Assembly: GCA_018296165.2 (NCBI GenBank)
Contig: JACKQL020000049.1
Location: forward strand, 332,021 to 396,020
Length of the DNA stretch: 64,000 bases
Reading direction: 5' to 3'
From: Termitomyces sp. T153
Taxonomy: Eukaryota > Basidiomycota > Agaricomycetes > Agaricales > Lyophyllaceae
The position numbers and the translations under genes were made by a program. Position 1 is the stretch's first letter; each line of letters opens with the position of its first letter. Of this stretch, positions 11,064 to 21,850 are shown one piece after another. The notes below the pieces were generated by a model, which was not told the origin of the DNA, searched no databases, and worked only from the letters and a program-made list of their open reading frames with translations.

Positions 11064-12190
11064 TCAAAAGGGAGAATTGTTGTCTGGAAAGAGGAGGACA
11101 GGTCCAGAGGTTACAGTGTGCTTGAGAGTGTCAAAGGCTGTCTGCTCCAGAGGTCCCCAACTCCATGGAACATCTTTTCCCATGAGGTCAAATAGTGGAT
11201 GAGCATGGTGTGAGAAGTCCTGGATAAATCTGTGGTAGAAGTTTGCAAAACCAAGGAACACCTGCACCTCCTTCTTGTTCTGGGGCTCTGGCCACTCTGC
11301 CATGCCTACTACCTTCACTGGGTCCATCTCTGGTTCTGTGCAATATGATCAGGCCCAGGTACTTGATCCAGGTTTGTTCAAACTTGCACTTCTCTGGCTT
11401 GAGGTAGAGCTGGTGCTGGTGGAGGCATTCCAGGACAAGGTGAGTGATCCAACCATGTTCCTCCAGCATTTTAGTATAAAAGAGGATGTCTTCAAGGTAC
11501 ACACACACTATGCCCTCTGCTATGAGGTCCTGGAAGATGTTGTTCATCATGGTCTGGAAGGTGGCAGGGCTATTGGTGAGTCTGAAGAACATACCAAGCA
11601 GCTTGAACAATCCCCAGTTGGTCTGGAAGGCAGCCTTCCACTCATCTCCCTCTTGAATGTGCATGTTGTTGTAACCCCACTGGATGTCCAGCTTAGTGAA
11701 GTATTGTGCACTCTAAAGGTTGTTGATGAACTTGGAGATGAGGAAGAGAGGGTAACAGTTCTTCACCATCATGGTGTTGAGTACCCAGTAGTCCTGGACC
11801 AGTTGGAGGGAGCCATCCTCTTCTTTTTGATGAAGAAGACTGGAGAAGCCATTGGAGACTTGGATGGGCAGATGCAACTAGAGTCCAGGTTCTCCTGCAA
11901 GAATGGGTTGAGCTTGTCCTGTTCCTGGAGTGTGAGCAGATAGACCTTACAGCTGGAGGGTGCTGAGTCTGGTAGCAGTTTGATGGTGTGGTCCCACCTC
12001 TTGTGCTCTGGAAGTGAGTCAAATGAAGCTTTGGAGAACACATTCTTGAATGCATGAAGATAGGGGGGTACCACATCCTGGAACTCTTGAGGAGTGGCAT
12101 TAGCAGCAAATGCCTGGGCCAGCTGTTGAGACATGGTCTGGCTAGCCTGGATCTCTGCAACAGAGGGCAGCAGGTGTATGGTGGTAGCAT
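11064..12190 (-). pseudogene. E1 reverse transcriptase
   Basis: The minus segments 12134-11769, 11664-11188 and 11327-11064 together cover RT. Motifs include SPVFFIKKK, FQTNWGLFKLLGMFF, SPATFQTMMNNIF and FLGFANFYHRFIQDFS. The catalytic box reads YLEDIL instead of YLDDIL, so the first Asp of the pair is Glu. Frame changes occur near 11770 and 11300. Confidence 0.85.
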
Positions 12191-12194
12191 AAAT

Positions 12195-12857
12195 TCAATC
12201 CCCCACTTCTACCACTTTGTCTAGGAGCTCTGGCTCACATATGCCACCAAACTCCCCTTCATGCTCCTCCTCTGGGGCTCTGCTGTTGCTCCAATCATCC
12301 TTGTAGAGGGCCTCTCTATAAGGGAATGCCAGAGGCAGGGGATCCAGGAGGTCTAGATCTGCAAAGAGGAGAGGGCTGGCATGACATGTGCAGATGGCTA
12401 CATGCTCCCAAACTTGGGCCCAGCACTCTGCTCTGTCCTCTACAGCACAGGCGGAACACTTCCAGGGGCACTTGCTTATGGTTACCTTCCCTTTGGTCCA
12501 ATCAACCTTGGAGTTGTGCTCCCAGAGCCATGTGAAACCAAGGATCATGTCCTGCCTTCCCAAGCTAGTGACAGCAAATACAGCATGCTCCACATGGTTC
12601 TGATAATGGAGGACCAGATCAACCATGGAGTTGATAGCACCTGCTTTGTTAGGCATTCTGTCAATGTTGTAGACAGGAATGGGCTTGGGGAGGGGCTGCA
12701 TAGTCAGGCTGTGGCATTTGATGAACTCCAAGTCCAGGAATAGTCCCATCACTCTGCTGTCCAGAAGAGCAGTGACTCCATGGGTTTGCTGAGTGTCTGT
12801 CATCTCAATCTCCACATCAAGGTGCAGGGAGTTGGTGGACAGGGCAGAGGCCATCAC
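12195..12857 (-). pseudogene. E1 aspartic protease region
   Basis: A single open frame of 220 codons. It includes TALLDSRVMGLFLD, where the active-site Gly of DSG has become Arg, and the family motif RQDMILGFTWLWEHN. The lost Gly should abolish protease activity. The open frame itself is unusually long for a degraded copy. Confidence 0.8.
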
Positions 12858-13129
12858 ATACTGTCAGGGCATTTGATGTGCCCAAGCAGGGCTGCACCAA
12901 TGGACCTTTGGAGGTGTTGGGGAGCTTGGCGGGGGCTCCAGAGTTAGTGTTTGTATGTCTGAAGGGGGGCATTGAGGTTCTTCTGTCTCAGAATGAAGGG
13001 CATTGGAAAAGGCAGTTTCACTTTCTATCGACAGACATGAGAACCTGTTAGCACCCAGTGATAGAGGTGTACACCTCATCCATTGCTCAACTAAAAATCC
13101 CCCTCCAGCTCCAGAGGTGAGGCACATGC

Positions 13130-14294
13130 ACTGATCTCCTCCAGAGTCAACTCTGGTGTAGGCTCATCCAGCAATGGAGCTCCAGTGGCATCCTTTGCAG
13201 CCAACAGCCATAGGAGGAGTTCCTCCTACTCTGCTGTGGAAAGATAGCATACCTCCAGGCCCAGGGAGCAGTGCCATGCAAAGTGTCCAGGCTTCTGGCA
13301 TCTCCAGCACAGTGGCAGAGCTGCCTGGTAGTGTCCACATCTATGGAAATCCCCAGTGGCAGAGGGCATGCTGCTGGAGTAAAGGCTGGCATTGGATGGG
13401 CAGGTGCAGGGTAGTGGAAATTGCTGATTAGAACTGGGTGCAGTGCAGAATGGGGGCAGCAGAGCTCCCTCTGGATCTCTATGAGTTGCCATTGGTCCTG
13501 GGCCACCTCATCCTATGACACAATCTTTTCATCATTGGGGTGGCCCTCCACTAGATTGTCAATGTGTTCCACCAGTGTGGGGTGCAAGCCATCCCAGAAA
13601 GTAAGGCATAGTTGGAGGCCATTGGGGTAAGCAGCCTGCTCCACCAGAGCCTGGAATGAGTCAATGTACTCATCCAGTGTACACTTCCCTTGTCCATACT
13701 GCTCCCTATCATGTAGCATCAAGGCTGTGGTCTTGGCAGGTCTAATGGAAAAAACTCTGCACAGAAGTCCTTCTCAAAGGCAGCCCAGTCTAGAAAGCTT
13801 CCAACACTTCTGGAGTGGCAGAAGACTTGCAGCATATAAGTAGAGGCATGTCCAGTCTTCATGTATGACAACACCCAGGCTATTTTCAACATGTCAGAGT
13901 CAAAGGCATTCCTGCTGAGGTGGATATAGGTGAGGCAGGACTGCAGGAATTGCTCCCTGCCAGAGCGGGTGCCATTATACATGTCTGGTAGCATGGGATG
14001 TGAAATTTGTAGCCATAAGGTCACTGGAGCTACAGAGACAGGTGCAGATGTGGTTAGGGCTAGTTCCATAGCTGCAGGAGGGGCAGAGTTAGGGGGTAGG
14101 CATTCAAGCAGCACCTGGAGAGACTGGGAGATAAGATTGGTTATTTGACAGAGAGTAGAGAGTTTGGTAGTATGATGAGTGAGAGATGATTGCATTAATT
14201 GCACCTGGGTTTCTAGGTGAAGCAGGCAAGTCCAGGCTTTGTCCTGTGGAGCTGGGGCCTCTGAGGGTGTGTCTGGATTGGCAAGCTGAGACAT
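13130..14294 (-). pseudogene. E1 gag with zinc knuckle
   Basis: Three open minus segments in different frames make up gag. 14294-13719 is the N-terminal and capsid-like part (LLHLETQVQLMQSSL, PDMYNGTRSGREQFLQSC). 13722-13513 holds DEYIDSFQALVEQAAYPNG. 13492-13226 ends with the CCHC knuckle CWRCQKPGHFAWHC. The primer-binding region lies between gag and the LTR at 14401. The gap 12858-13129 is the gag-protease linker. Confidence 0.8.
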
Positions 14295-14400
14295 AGAACT
14301 CCATGGTGTTTAGTCCTGGTGGGGAAGCAATGAGTAGCAGCTTGGAGGTTCTTTATGGCTATGAGGGGCTTCCAGACCAGTTTTAGGAGACTTGTTCTGC

Positions 14401-14769
14401 TGTAAGGGCAACCTCTGGGGCAGCAAATTGGAGTCACACAGCTAGCAGAGGGGAATCCAAAGTATATTAGCAGAGTAGACAATGATACAATCAGTAACTA
14501 ATTGCCTAGCAGAGGAGACTCCAAAAAGAACAAGTCTAAGGATCCCTGCTGCTTGGTATAGTGCATCAGCAGGTAGTGGAGGCATGGGAACTACTGTACA
14601 GATGACTGGAGCTACTCCTAATCCTAGGGCAATGATTGCTGAGGTAATACAGAGAACTCTGCAGTTCTCCGAAGATCTCCAGGGTTCTAGAAAGAGCCCT
14701 AGAGACATCAAACAAGCTGTGGAGGTGCTGGAACAAGTTGCAGAGGTGAGAAATAGAAGTCCCCTGACA
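14401..14769 (-). repeat. 5' LTR of E1
   Basis: Plus-strand termini TGTAAGGGCAACC and GTCCCCTGACA, 369 bp. The adjoining sequence at 14381-14400 (GGAGACTTGTTCTGC on the plus strand) is the reverse complement of the primer-binding region GCAGAACAAGTCTC shared by all chromovirus copies here. Numerous C/T and G/A differences from the 8673-9022 LTR suggest an old insertion. Confidence 0.88.
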
Positions 14770-14788
14770 CATGCTAGAGAGGGGGTGA

Positions 14789-15115
14789 TGTCAGGGAACT
14801 GCCAATGCACATGCTTGGCTTGGTCATGTGTTTGGTCACATGATCAGTTGCCATGTATATTCTACACAGAATCCACATGGCAAGGTATGCACATGTTTGG
14901 CACACATGGCAAGGTATGCACATGTTTGGCAAGGTCATGTGACTGGAGTAATTTTTCCAAACTCTGGCATTGGAGATCCTCAGACTTGTTCCCTTTGAAT
15001 CTCCCTCTGCCAAATGTGTAGTCCTACTTGTAGACATTGTACTGTGCTGAATAGACTTTGGATTTCCCTCTGCCAGTTGTGTGATTGAGCCACAGCCTCC
15101 AGAGGTTGCCCTACA
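14789..15115 (+). repeat. 3' LTR of D1
   Basis: Starts TGTCAGGGAACTGCC after the purine tract at 14775-14788 and ends GGTTGCCCTACA, followed by the ATAAT duplication. It has a short internal duplication around 14873-14930 (CACATGGCAAGGTATGCACA twice) rather than the 104-bp duplication of the 5' LTR. Confidence 0.85.
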
Positions 15116-16177
15116 ATAATCATAGGGATGCCATTCATGAGAACACATAATGTCCTTTTAAACTTCCTTGATGACCAAGTGGTCATTAATGGAGGTGCTA
15201 CTCCAGCTCATTGATTGGAGCTAGAGGATGTGGATGGCCATCTTTGATGGTTTTGTATAACAGGGAAGTGCCATGATGAGCAGCCTTGACTAGCCAGTGG
15301 AATGAAGCATGCCACCATGGAGGATGCAGAAGATGGGGATGTGGTTTGGATAACTAATAGCCTGCCTGATAATCACTCATCTCTGGTGGTATTGGAGCTT
15401 GATACTCTTCAAGAGGGAGAATGGAGGGTGTGATCCTCAAAAGCATCAAAACCAGCTGAACAAGTACCTACTAAAGTGGAGGTATTGAACTTGAAGGAGT
15501 GGAGAATTTGGGACAGACCAATCCTGGAGCCAACCCTCAAGTGAGCATATAATCCATGTATGCCACCAGAATGAAACCAAGTTATTGTTGACCTGACATG
15601 GCAAGAAGGGGTAAGACAAGCAACCCCTGCCACTGAGACATATTAAATGGCTATGGAGGATGAGATATCCAAGCCTAGCAAGTTTCATTACTCATGGAAC
15701 ACAAGTATGCATAGGATAAAAGATCATTCTACATGGTGAAATATCCTAGATGAATCTGAAAATTGCCTGATGGCCTTGCAGGACAAGTACAAAAGAGGAG
15801 TACTACCTTTGAAGTTAGCCAAGGATGAGCAATGTCCTTGGCCTAAAGCAGAGAAGGAGAAGGCTTGGCCTTCCAAGCTGACAGAAGATAATATTCCATG
15901 TCTTTGGCAGCAGTGGTATGACAAGTTTCAAGACATCATCAATGGTATGAAGGAGGAACTTCTTATATGGTGTGAGGTCAACTATGAGATAAATCTTATA
16001 TATGAGACCAAGCACTACTCATCCTTCATGCTGAGGTGTTCCAAATCACTTCAGCAGCAATTATGGGAAAAAATCAACTGCTATGTGCATGTGAAGTGGT
16101 GGGAACCTTGTGCAGCCAACCAGGCTGCACCATTATTGTGCATTCCCAAGAAGGATGGCTCCTTGTGGATGGCATTA

Positions 16178-17703
16178 CAGTGGCTCAAAAAACTGTCCTG
16201 ATGTTTGAGACTTTTTGAAAGATGACATTGGCATAAAGGATTGGAAGTACCTAAAATTCTGGTTAAATCATGTAATGTACTATGGTGTCATAGGCTTATG
16301 AAATTTGAATTAAAACTGACAGAGTAATGGCCATTTTAAAATATTTACTCATTGGGACAGTTTCTTGAGCATCTCTAATTTTGGTATTTAGTACTTTGTA
16401 TGTCCTCCATTTGCCTTGATAACTGCTTGAATTCTTCTAGACATGCTTTCTATCAGTTTTTGGCATCCCTATGGTGGTATTTCATCCCACTTTTTTGCAA
16501 CTCTGTCCCAGAATTCATGCACACCATGAAGAGGTATTTTATACTGCCTAAGCTGTTCCTTGAGGTTCTCCCGGAGGTGTTTAAAGAGTTAAGATAAGGA
16601 GATTGGGCTGGCCACTGGAGGACATCAAAGTTGTTATCTTCAAACCATTTGTTAGCCCTCTTGTAGTTGTGTTTGGAGTCATTGTCTTGTTGAAAGTAGC
16701 CTCCTTTGCTCCATCATCAAAAATTTCACAATACTGCTCTGCATTCATGATCCCCACCAGCTCTACCAGCTTTTCTACCTCATTCCAACCCATACAGCTC
16801 CATAACATAAGATTATTTCCTCTATGTTTCACAGTAGATGTAGTAGTTTGGTTTGAAATGCCTTCTCCTTGTTGCTTCCACACATACCACTTCCCATCTG
16901 ATATAATCCAGTTAATCCTTGTCTCATCTGTCCACAACACTCTTTTCCAGTCCTCTACAGTCCAGTCCTTATGCTCTTGAGCCCATGTTGTAGTTGCCAA
17001 TATCTAGCTTTGAACATAGGAACTTTCCACCTTGTAGCAGACTGATACCTCTCATCCTTCAGCACATTCCAGACAGTCTAAAGAAAGGCAGGGTTGGAAA
17101 TGATGTTGTCAATAAACTTGGTGGCCTGAACAGCTGTATCAAGTCTCCCAGTTGAGATTTGTCAAACAATAGCCTGTTTCTTGCATAGAGTATGCTTAGC
17201 AGGATGGCCTCCAGGATGGTTTTCCTTGTCCCTATCCAACTCTCTACCAATCCTCTCAATAGTAGATTTCCCTAGACCAGTTTTATCTCCAATATAATGT
17301 AGAGAATACTCTTGAGCAAGGAGAGAAGCAACAGTAGAGCATTGTGCAGGTGCAGTAGCTTTTACAATGGTGATTCAAGGTCAAGATGTGGTTCAACCAA
17401 CTTGAACCACTCCCAAATATAACCAAGCATGGTTACATGACTGTGTTGATATTCCCACATACTTACTCTTTATTTCTGACAAAAATAGAGATAAACATGC
17501 AAAGTTAAAGAGGCTCAAAAAACTGTCCCAATGAGTGAATATTTCAAAATGGTCATTACTCCATCAGTTTTGATTCAAATTATTGTAGCTACAATGCCAT
17601 AGTGCCTTACCTGATTCAACCAGAATTCTAGGTACTTCCAATCCTTATGCCAATGTCATTTCTTAAAAAGTATAAAACATTGGAACAGTTTTTTGAGCCA
17701 TTA
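16178..17703 (-). mobile_element. Tc1/mariner element
   Basis: Terminal inverted repeats are CAGTGGCTCAAAAAACTGTC on the left and, at the right end, the reverse complement of TAATGGCTCAAAAAACTGTT. Each is bordered by TA (16176-16177 and 17704-17705), the standard target. The length of about 1.5 kb is typical. It disrupts the RT frame of element J. A 3'-half copy lies at 48806-49520. Confidence 0.88.
16400..17400 (-). pseudogene. Tc1/mariner transposase
   Basis: Minus-strand translation starts with a helix-turn-helix region near 17340-17200 (IGDKTGLGKSTIERIGRELD, then HPGGHPAKHTLCKK). It continues into the DDE core in the open segment 17000-16581 (WKRVLWTDETRINW, GKWYVWKQQGEG, NLMLWSCMGWNEVEKLVEL). 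Motifs after about 16700 (WFEDNNFDVLQWPAQSPYLN) need a frame change. Internal stops near 17160, 17090 and 16970 make it non-functional. The enzyme would cut and paste the element at TA sites. Confidence 0.8.
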
Positions 17704-17883
17704 TAACTGAACAATGTGAGGTTGGGTCTGGGACTTAGTAAGAGCCACAGCTCTGTGCCAAGGGCATAGACTATAGCTTGTCCTATTATCATGTGGAAAT
17801 ATGAAGACATCTCCAGAATTAACCTGACAACCTTGGTAAATATCTGAGGATTCTGTGTTTGTTGGCAGCACAGAAACAGGTGG

Positions 17884-18042
17884 TGCAACAGTTGGTTACA
17901 GGTGAGCCTCAGTCCCCAGTCCCAAGTGCATATGACCCAATTCTATAGTGGAAAAGGTGACTACACACAATGGTAAGGACAAAGACTAGAGGATGGCTAT
18001 GCTACTAAGTCCAAAATAGGCCAGAGGGCCCAGTCCATTACA
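17884..18042. repeat. Short dispersed repeat F, copy 1
   Basis: A unit of about 159 bp beginning TGCAACAGTTGGTTAC and ending GGGCCCAGTCCATTACA, matched by 28727-28882. The ends are short imperfect inverted repeats (TGTAACAG against CTGTTATA in copy 2). It could be a MITE or a tiny TRIM-like LTR. I could not find a target duplication. Confidence 0.5.
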
Positions 18043-18532
18043 TATCCCCCTTCAGATTGTATCTATGATCCTGAGCAGTGAACACAATCTCAGCCAAAAA
18101 GAGGAAAAACACTTCTAAAAGCTCACTGGTGCCATGTTCCTCCTCCTATTGTCCTCATCACTCAGCCAATAGTTCACTGAGTCATGTTGTCCTCTGCTCC
18201 ATGGCCACTCTGTCCCCCCCCTCCCATATGCCCTCCAAAATCTCTGTCCCAGGTTCCATCTATCTATGTCCCTCCCCCCTCAAACAAAAAAAAGCAAGCA
18301 TTGAGAGAGAAGATCTATGACATAAGATAGGCAGTGAGTAAGCAGGTGAATAAAGAGTGACCAGCTACAGAAAGGATACTGAAAGGAACATCCACATTCC
18401 CAAAACATGGATGTATGAAAAGCAGAGTGAAAAGTGGCAGTGACTAGTCACTAGACATGTCCATCCTTGAGCAAATAGACAAAAGTCTGAAATTATGCAG
18501 AGGCCTCCACCTTCAAACACCACACTAATATG
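18043..18532. other. No gene recognised (18043-18532)
   Basis: A CpG-poor stretch with no supported ORF. A C-rich segment sits near 18200-18290. It is the sequence into which chromovirus C1 inserted, and it resumes at 27430. Confidence 0.5.
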
Positions 18533-18537
18533 TGCCT

Positions 18538-20091
18538 TGTAAGGGTGACCTCTGGAGGCTGTGGCTCAGTCACACAACTGGCAGAGGGAGACTCAAAGTC
18601 TATTTAGCATCTACAAGAAGTTCTAGAGTTCTAGCTACTCACCTAGCAGAGGGAGATCCAGAGAGAACAAGTCTAAGGATCTCCAATGCCAGTGTTTGGA
18701 ACATTTACTCTAGAGCTTCTGGACAAAACTGTCATGACCCATCCCCAGACCTCTGCACCTCTCCCCAAGCCACCCTGCTTTCCTGCAGTTTCCCCCAATA
18801 CCCCCTTGGCCTGCCCCAACCTTTGTTCACCCATGGTGCCTGCCCCAGCTACCTCTGATGCTTTTCTAGCAAACCCTGATGGCCCTCCTGGCAAACCCTG
18901 AATCATTCCCTGTAGGCCCCAATGCTTCCCCTTCCCCTCCTGAGCCCCTGGAACCCTCCCCCTGCTGTTCCTGATGCCAGTGTATGTTACTGGTTTGCCA
19001 CTCTGACTTACCCAACCAGCTCCAGAGCATCACAATGACCAGGACAGCCCACACTCCCATCTGATCCCATCAGTATATCACTGTGGCCTGCCAACTGATC
19101 ATAACTGACACCCATCAACTCTGCATGACCCCAATGAGCCCTGCCACCAAACTTACTATCCCTGGAGCTGTCCCAGTAGTTAGTATATAAGTCATAGAGT
19201 AGCATCCCATACTCTAGTCTTGATATTGCCTCACCTACCTATGTTCTGATTGATTGTTTCTTTGTGTTTTGTGTCTCTGTGTTACATTTCCTCTGTCTCA
19301 GTCTCCTGGTCTTGTCTTGTCTCTATTTCTATCCATTGTCTTGTTATTGTCTCATATCTCTGCTTCAATCTATTTTTGTTCTTATCTCAATCTCACCTCA
19401 ACTCTGTCTCATCTCATTTGTCTCTACTTCCTTTATTGTGCCAAAGATTCCTCTCAACTCTAATACTGTTACAAACTCCATGCTTACAATTATGACTCCC
19501 AAATATTCATAACCAACTCCAGACCTCACTTTACACTTGACTCCAAAACCCATCAACATCCATTGATCTTCCATCAAACTCTGGCCCCACTCCCATCACT
19601 TGCATAGCCTCCATTTGCCCCACACCTTCAATACTTGCCTCTGGACTTGTACCTGGAACTTCCCCAAGCCCAACCCTTCCTCATACCTTGTCTTAGACTT
19701 CCCCATACCATTTCAGACTTGCTCAGACCACTCCCCTTGGATTACCCTCACAAATATCTGAAGTCCAGACCTCTCCAAAGCACTAGGTTATCAGTGCAGG
19801 ACATTGCGTCTGCCTAGTAAAGACTCACCCAGTTAAGCTGAGCCCCTGTAGTCAGCAGAACCTGACAAAAACACCCAACAATGACCAAATACAAAGTCCA
19901 ATTAAAAAGCAGAAATCCATTGTAAATGGCCTTGATCTCCAGACTCCTGGCATGTGACCACATACAAATATAACCAAAAGATAGCCCTTGGTTGAAGGTA
20001 CTTGTGGCCCAAAGACAGGAGGCCTACAATAAGCAGTTGTCTTGGAATAAAGGAAGCAATCCAGGAGTCTGGCTACAGTGATTCCCTGACA
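18538..20091 (-). repeat. 3' LTR of C1, interrupted by B3
   Basis: Plus-strand termini TGTAAGGGTGACC and GATTCCCTGACA. Without B3 (and one duplication) it is about 411 bp, against 396 bp for the other LTR. The polypurine tract follows at 20092-20104. Confidence 0.85.
18730..19867 (+). repeat. Solo LTR B3 (family B)
   Basis: Starts TGTCATGACCCATCC, ends CAGAACCTGACA, 1138 bp, perfect duplication AAAAC at 18725-18729 and 19868-19872. CpG is almost absent. Its central part is nearly identical to B5 while its ends are not (see findings). The overlapping ORFs at 19250-19512 are shadows of T- and C-rich LTR sequence. Confidence 0.9.
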
Positions 20092-20770
20092 TCACCCTCC
20101 CCTAGCATGCAGCATCTAGATGCACTGGGTAGAAAGGATTGCAGATTGCCTGGTCAGCTGCTGAAATGGAGTAGATGCCTTGGATTGCTTTTGGGGCATT
20201 GGGATGCCTGTGGTAGAAGTCCTGGACCAGGGCTGGTGCATGTACATTGGCCTGTGGTTCCCAAGAGATGTCCCTAATGCCATATCTCTTCCATTTCATC
20301 TTGCACTGCAACTTCCCCCAAAATATTCTGCTATCCAGGATTTTCTCCACTTCATACTTCTCCTCATCATTGACCAGGACCAGTGGTGGGGGTAGCTTAG
20401 GGCAGTAGCCAGGGATCAGTTTCTCTGGAGCTGGAAACAGCTTGACAGTGTTGAAGACTGGGTGCAGTTAGCATAGACCTGCTGGGAGTTTAAGTTGGTA
20501 TGCTAAAGGCCCTACCATCTCCACCATGAAGGGGCCAAGGTGACAATGTGACAGCTTTTTTGATGGCCTTATTGTCTTAATGTCCAAGCTGTCCAAGTAC
20601 ATGTGGTCTCCAAGCTTGTAAACAAGGGCTGGCATTCAATAGCAGTTATTGTCATCCTAGGCCTTTGCCTCCTCCTGTGCCCTCTTCATCCTGTCCACAA
20701 ACTTATTGATGGAGTTGTTCTCAGAGAGGCATGCCCAAGGTTCAAATCCCATGTGTGAGTGCTGGCTAGT
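20092..20770 (-). pseudogene. C1 integrase tail, GPY/F and chromodomain
   Basis: The minus frame 20350-20102 reads MEKILDSRIFWGKLQCKMKW, KRYGIRDISWEPQANVHAP and LVQDFYHRHPNAPKAIQGIY, a chromodomain followed by the family's conserved tail and a stop. Upstream, LPAGL- and VFNTVKLFPAPE-like segments and a YLDSLDIKTI-like stretch (20420-20640) belong to the GPY/F module in broken frames. Confidence 0.8.
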
Positions 20771-21475
20771 ATCTAGGAAGAATGGGGTCATCTGTGTGGA
20801 AGAGTGAATGTGGTTGTTGTACTGGAACTAAGCATCTGGCAGAAGCTCATCCCAGTGATCCTGCCTCTCATCACAAGACAGGTGGAGATACTGTTACACT
20901 TCCTGGTTAACACATTCTTTCTGCCCATCTGATTGAGGATGATAGGCTGTGGTGGTATGGAGCTTCACTCTGAGCAGGCAGTATAGTTCCTGAGTGAACT
21001 CTGCCACAAACTGGGGGCCTCAGTTGGAGACATACCTAGCTGACAGACCATGGAGCTTTCAGACATTCTTCCAATACAGGCTAGCTGCTCCCAAGGCAGA
21101 GCATGTTGTGTGGGTAGGGATGAAGTGGGCCCAAATACTATAGAGGTCCACCACTACCATCACAGCACTGTACCCATGAGCACCTGGGAGTTCCACAATG
21201 AAATCCACCAATGCAACACTCCAGTGAGCAGCTGGAATGGGGAGAGGATGGAGCTGACCCATGGGTGCCTGACAATCAGGCTTGGTGTGGAGACAGAGAT
21301 CACAGGTGCTAGTGTAGGTGCCTACAAACTGGGATATCTGAGGCCACCAGTAGCTCTGAGATACCAGCTCCAGCATTTCCCACCTTCTAGGATGTCTGGC
21401 TACCCAAAAGTCATGGTGTTGCTCTACAATGTGTTGGCAGAGTTCCAGAATGTTAGGCACATAGATGCATTGCAC
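20771..21475 (-). pseudogene. C1 integrase core
   Basis: The minus frame 21475-21059 shows the HHCC zinc region (HIVEQHHDFWVARHP, RRWEMLELVSQSYWWPQ, CDLCLHTKPDC) and the first catalytic Asp in ALVDFIVELPGAHGY. Beyond the stop near 21059, 21050-20780 continues with YHPQSDGQKECVNQE-like and FQYNNHIHSS-like residues in other frames. The downstream integrase tail is at 20092-20770. Confidence 0.8.
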
Positions 21476-21599
21476 CTTGAAAGGTCAGAAGCCCATTCCA
21501 AAGTCCCTACTCATGTGCATGCACAGACTTAACTCTGCTTGCTTAATGAGCTTGTAGGGCCTGTGCAGCCTGAGCAACTGCATCCTCTTGTGAACCCTC

Positions 21600-21850
21600 T
21601 CAGTTTGCTCTTTGAATGTTTCTCAGGATGTTTGCCTCATCCCCTTGGACCTCAATTCCTTCTAGAGCATGAATAGCAAAGAGCTCAGGCTTGAGGAGTA
21701 CAATGTTGTCATTATCCCCTGCCCCAGTGCCATGGTCAGCCTGCCTAGACAATGCATCAGGTTTGCCCATGCTCTGTCCAGGTTTGTGATGCAGCAAGGA
21801 GTCAAAGTTGGTCAGATACAGGGACCACCAAGCTTGGAATCAATTGAGCT
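21600..21850 (-). pseudogene. C1 RNase H remnant
   Basis: The minus reading 21797-21600 has HHKPGQSMGKPDALSRQADH, the end of RNase H and the linker to integrase. The catalytic half is missing: at about 21840-21856 the sequence steps straight from the SLYLTNFD-type motif to the end of RT (ALKQ-like), so an internal deletion removed several hundred bases relative to H1. Confidence 0.7.

Larger units (their letters stand above)
8673..14769 (-). mobile_element. Ty3/gypsy chromovirus E1, full length
   Basis: Minus-strand element of about 6.1 kb with LTRs at both ends (8673-9022 and 14401-14769). The order from right to left is gag, protease, RT, RNase H, integrase, GPY and chromodomain. The flanks are CACAC (8668-8672) and CATGC (14770-14774). 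Both derive from CACGC if its CpG decayed in opposite directions. It is inserted just upstream of the D1 polypurine tract. No deletion is obvious, but frameshifts and catalytic changes disable it. Confidence 0.88.
48..15115 (+). mobile_element. Ty3/gypsy chromovirus D1 (nested, full span)
   Basis: The element is bounded by LTRs at 48-450 and 14789-15115 and flanked by the perfect 5-bp target duplication ATAAT (43-47 and 15116-15120). The domain order gag, protease, RT, (deletion), integrase C-terminus and chromodomain fits a Tf1/sushi-type chromovirus. The span is inflated by later insertions: LTR A1 in gag, LTR A2 (containing B1 and B2) in the chromodomain, and the whole element E1 just before the polypurine tract (14775-14788). 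Stops, frameshifts and a large internal deletion make it inactive. Confidence 0.85.
15116..17883 (+). pseudogene. Gypsy element J, protease end and RT N-terminus
   Basis: The protease tail resumes after D1 (IIGMPFMRTHNVLLNF, about 15119-15166). The open segment 15770-16201 reads WQQWYDKFQDIINGM, VNYEINLIYETKHY and AAPLLCIPKKDGSLWM. This is the N-terminus of RT from a gypsy lineage distinct from the C/D/E/H chromoviruses. The RT is cut at 16177 by the Tc1/mariner element. What follows at 17706 no longer gives recognisable RT motifs and has several stops. Confidence 0.6.

Noticed and set aside
11275..11943. 222-codon plus-strand ORF opposite the E1 RT
   Set aside because: It is the exact antisense of RT coding sequence and shows no domain of its own.
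19250..19512. Overlapping hydrophobic ORFs (also mirrored at 25331-25593)
   Set aside because: They are translations of the T/C-rich part of family B LTRs in several frames. Hydrophobicity comes from base composition.
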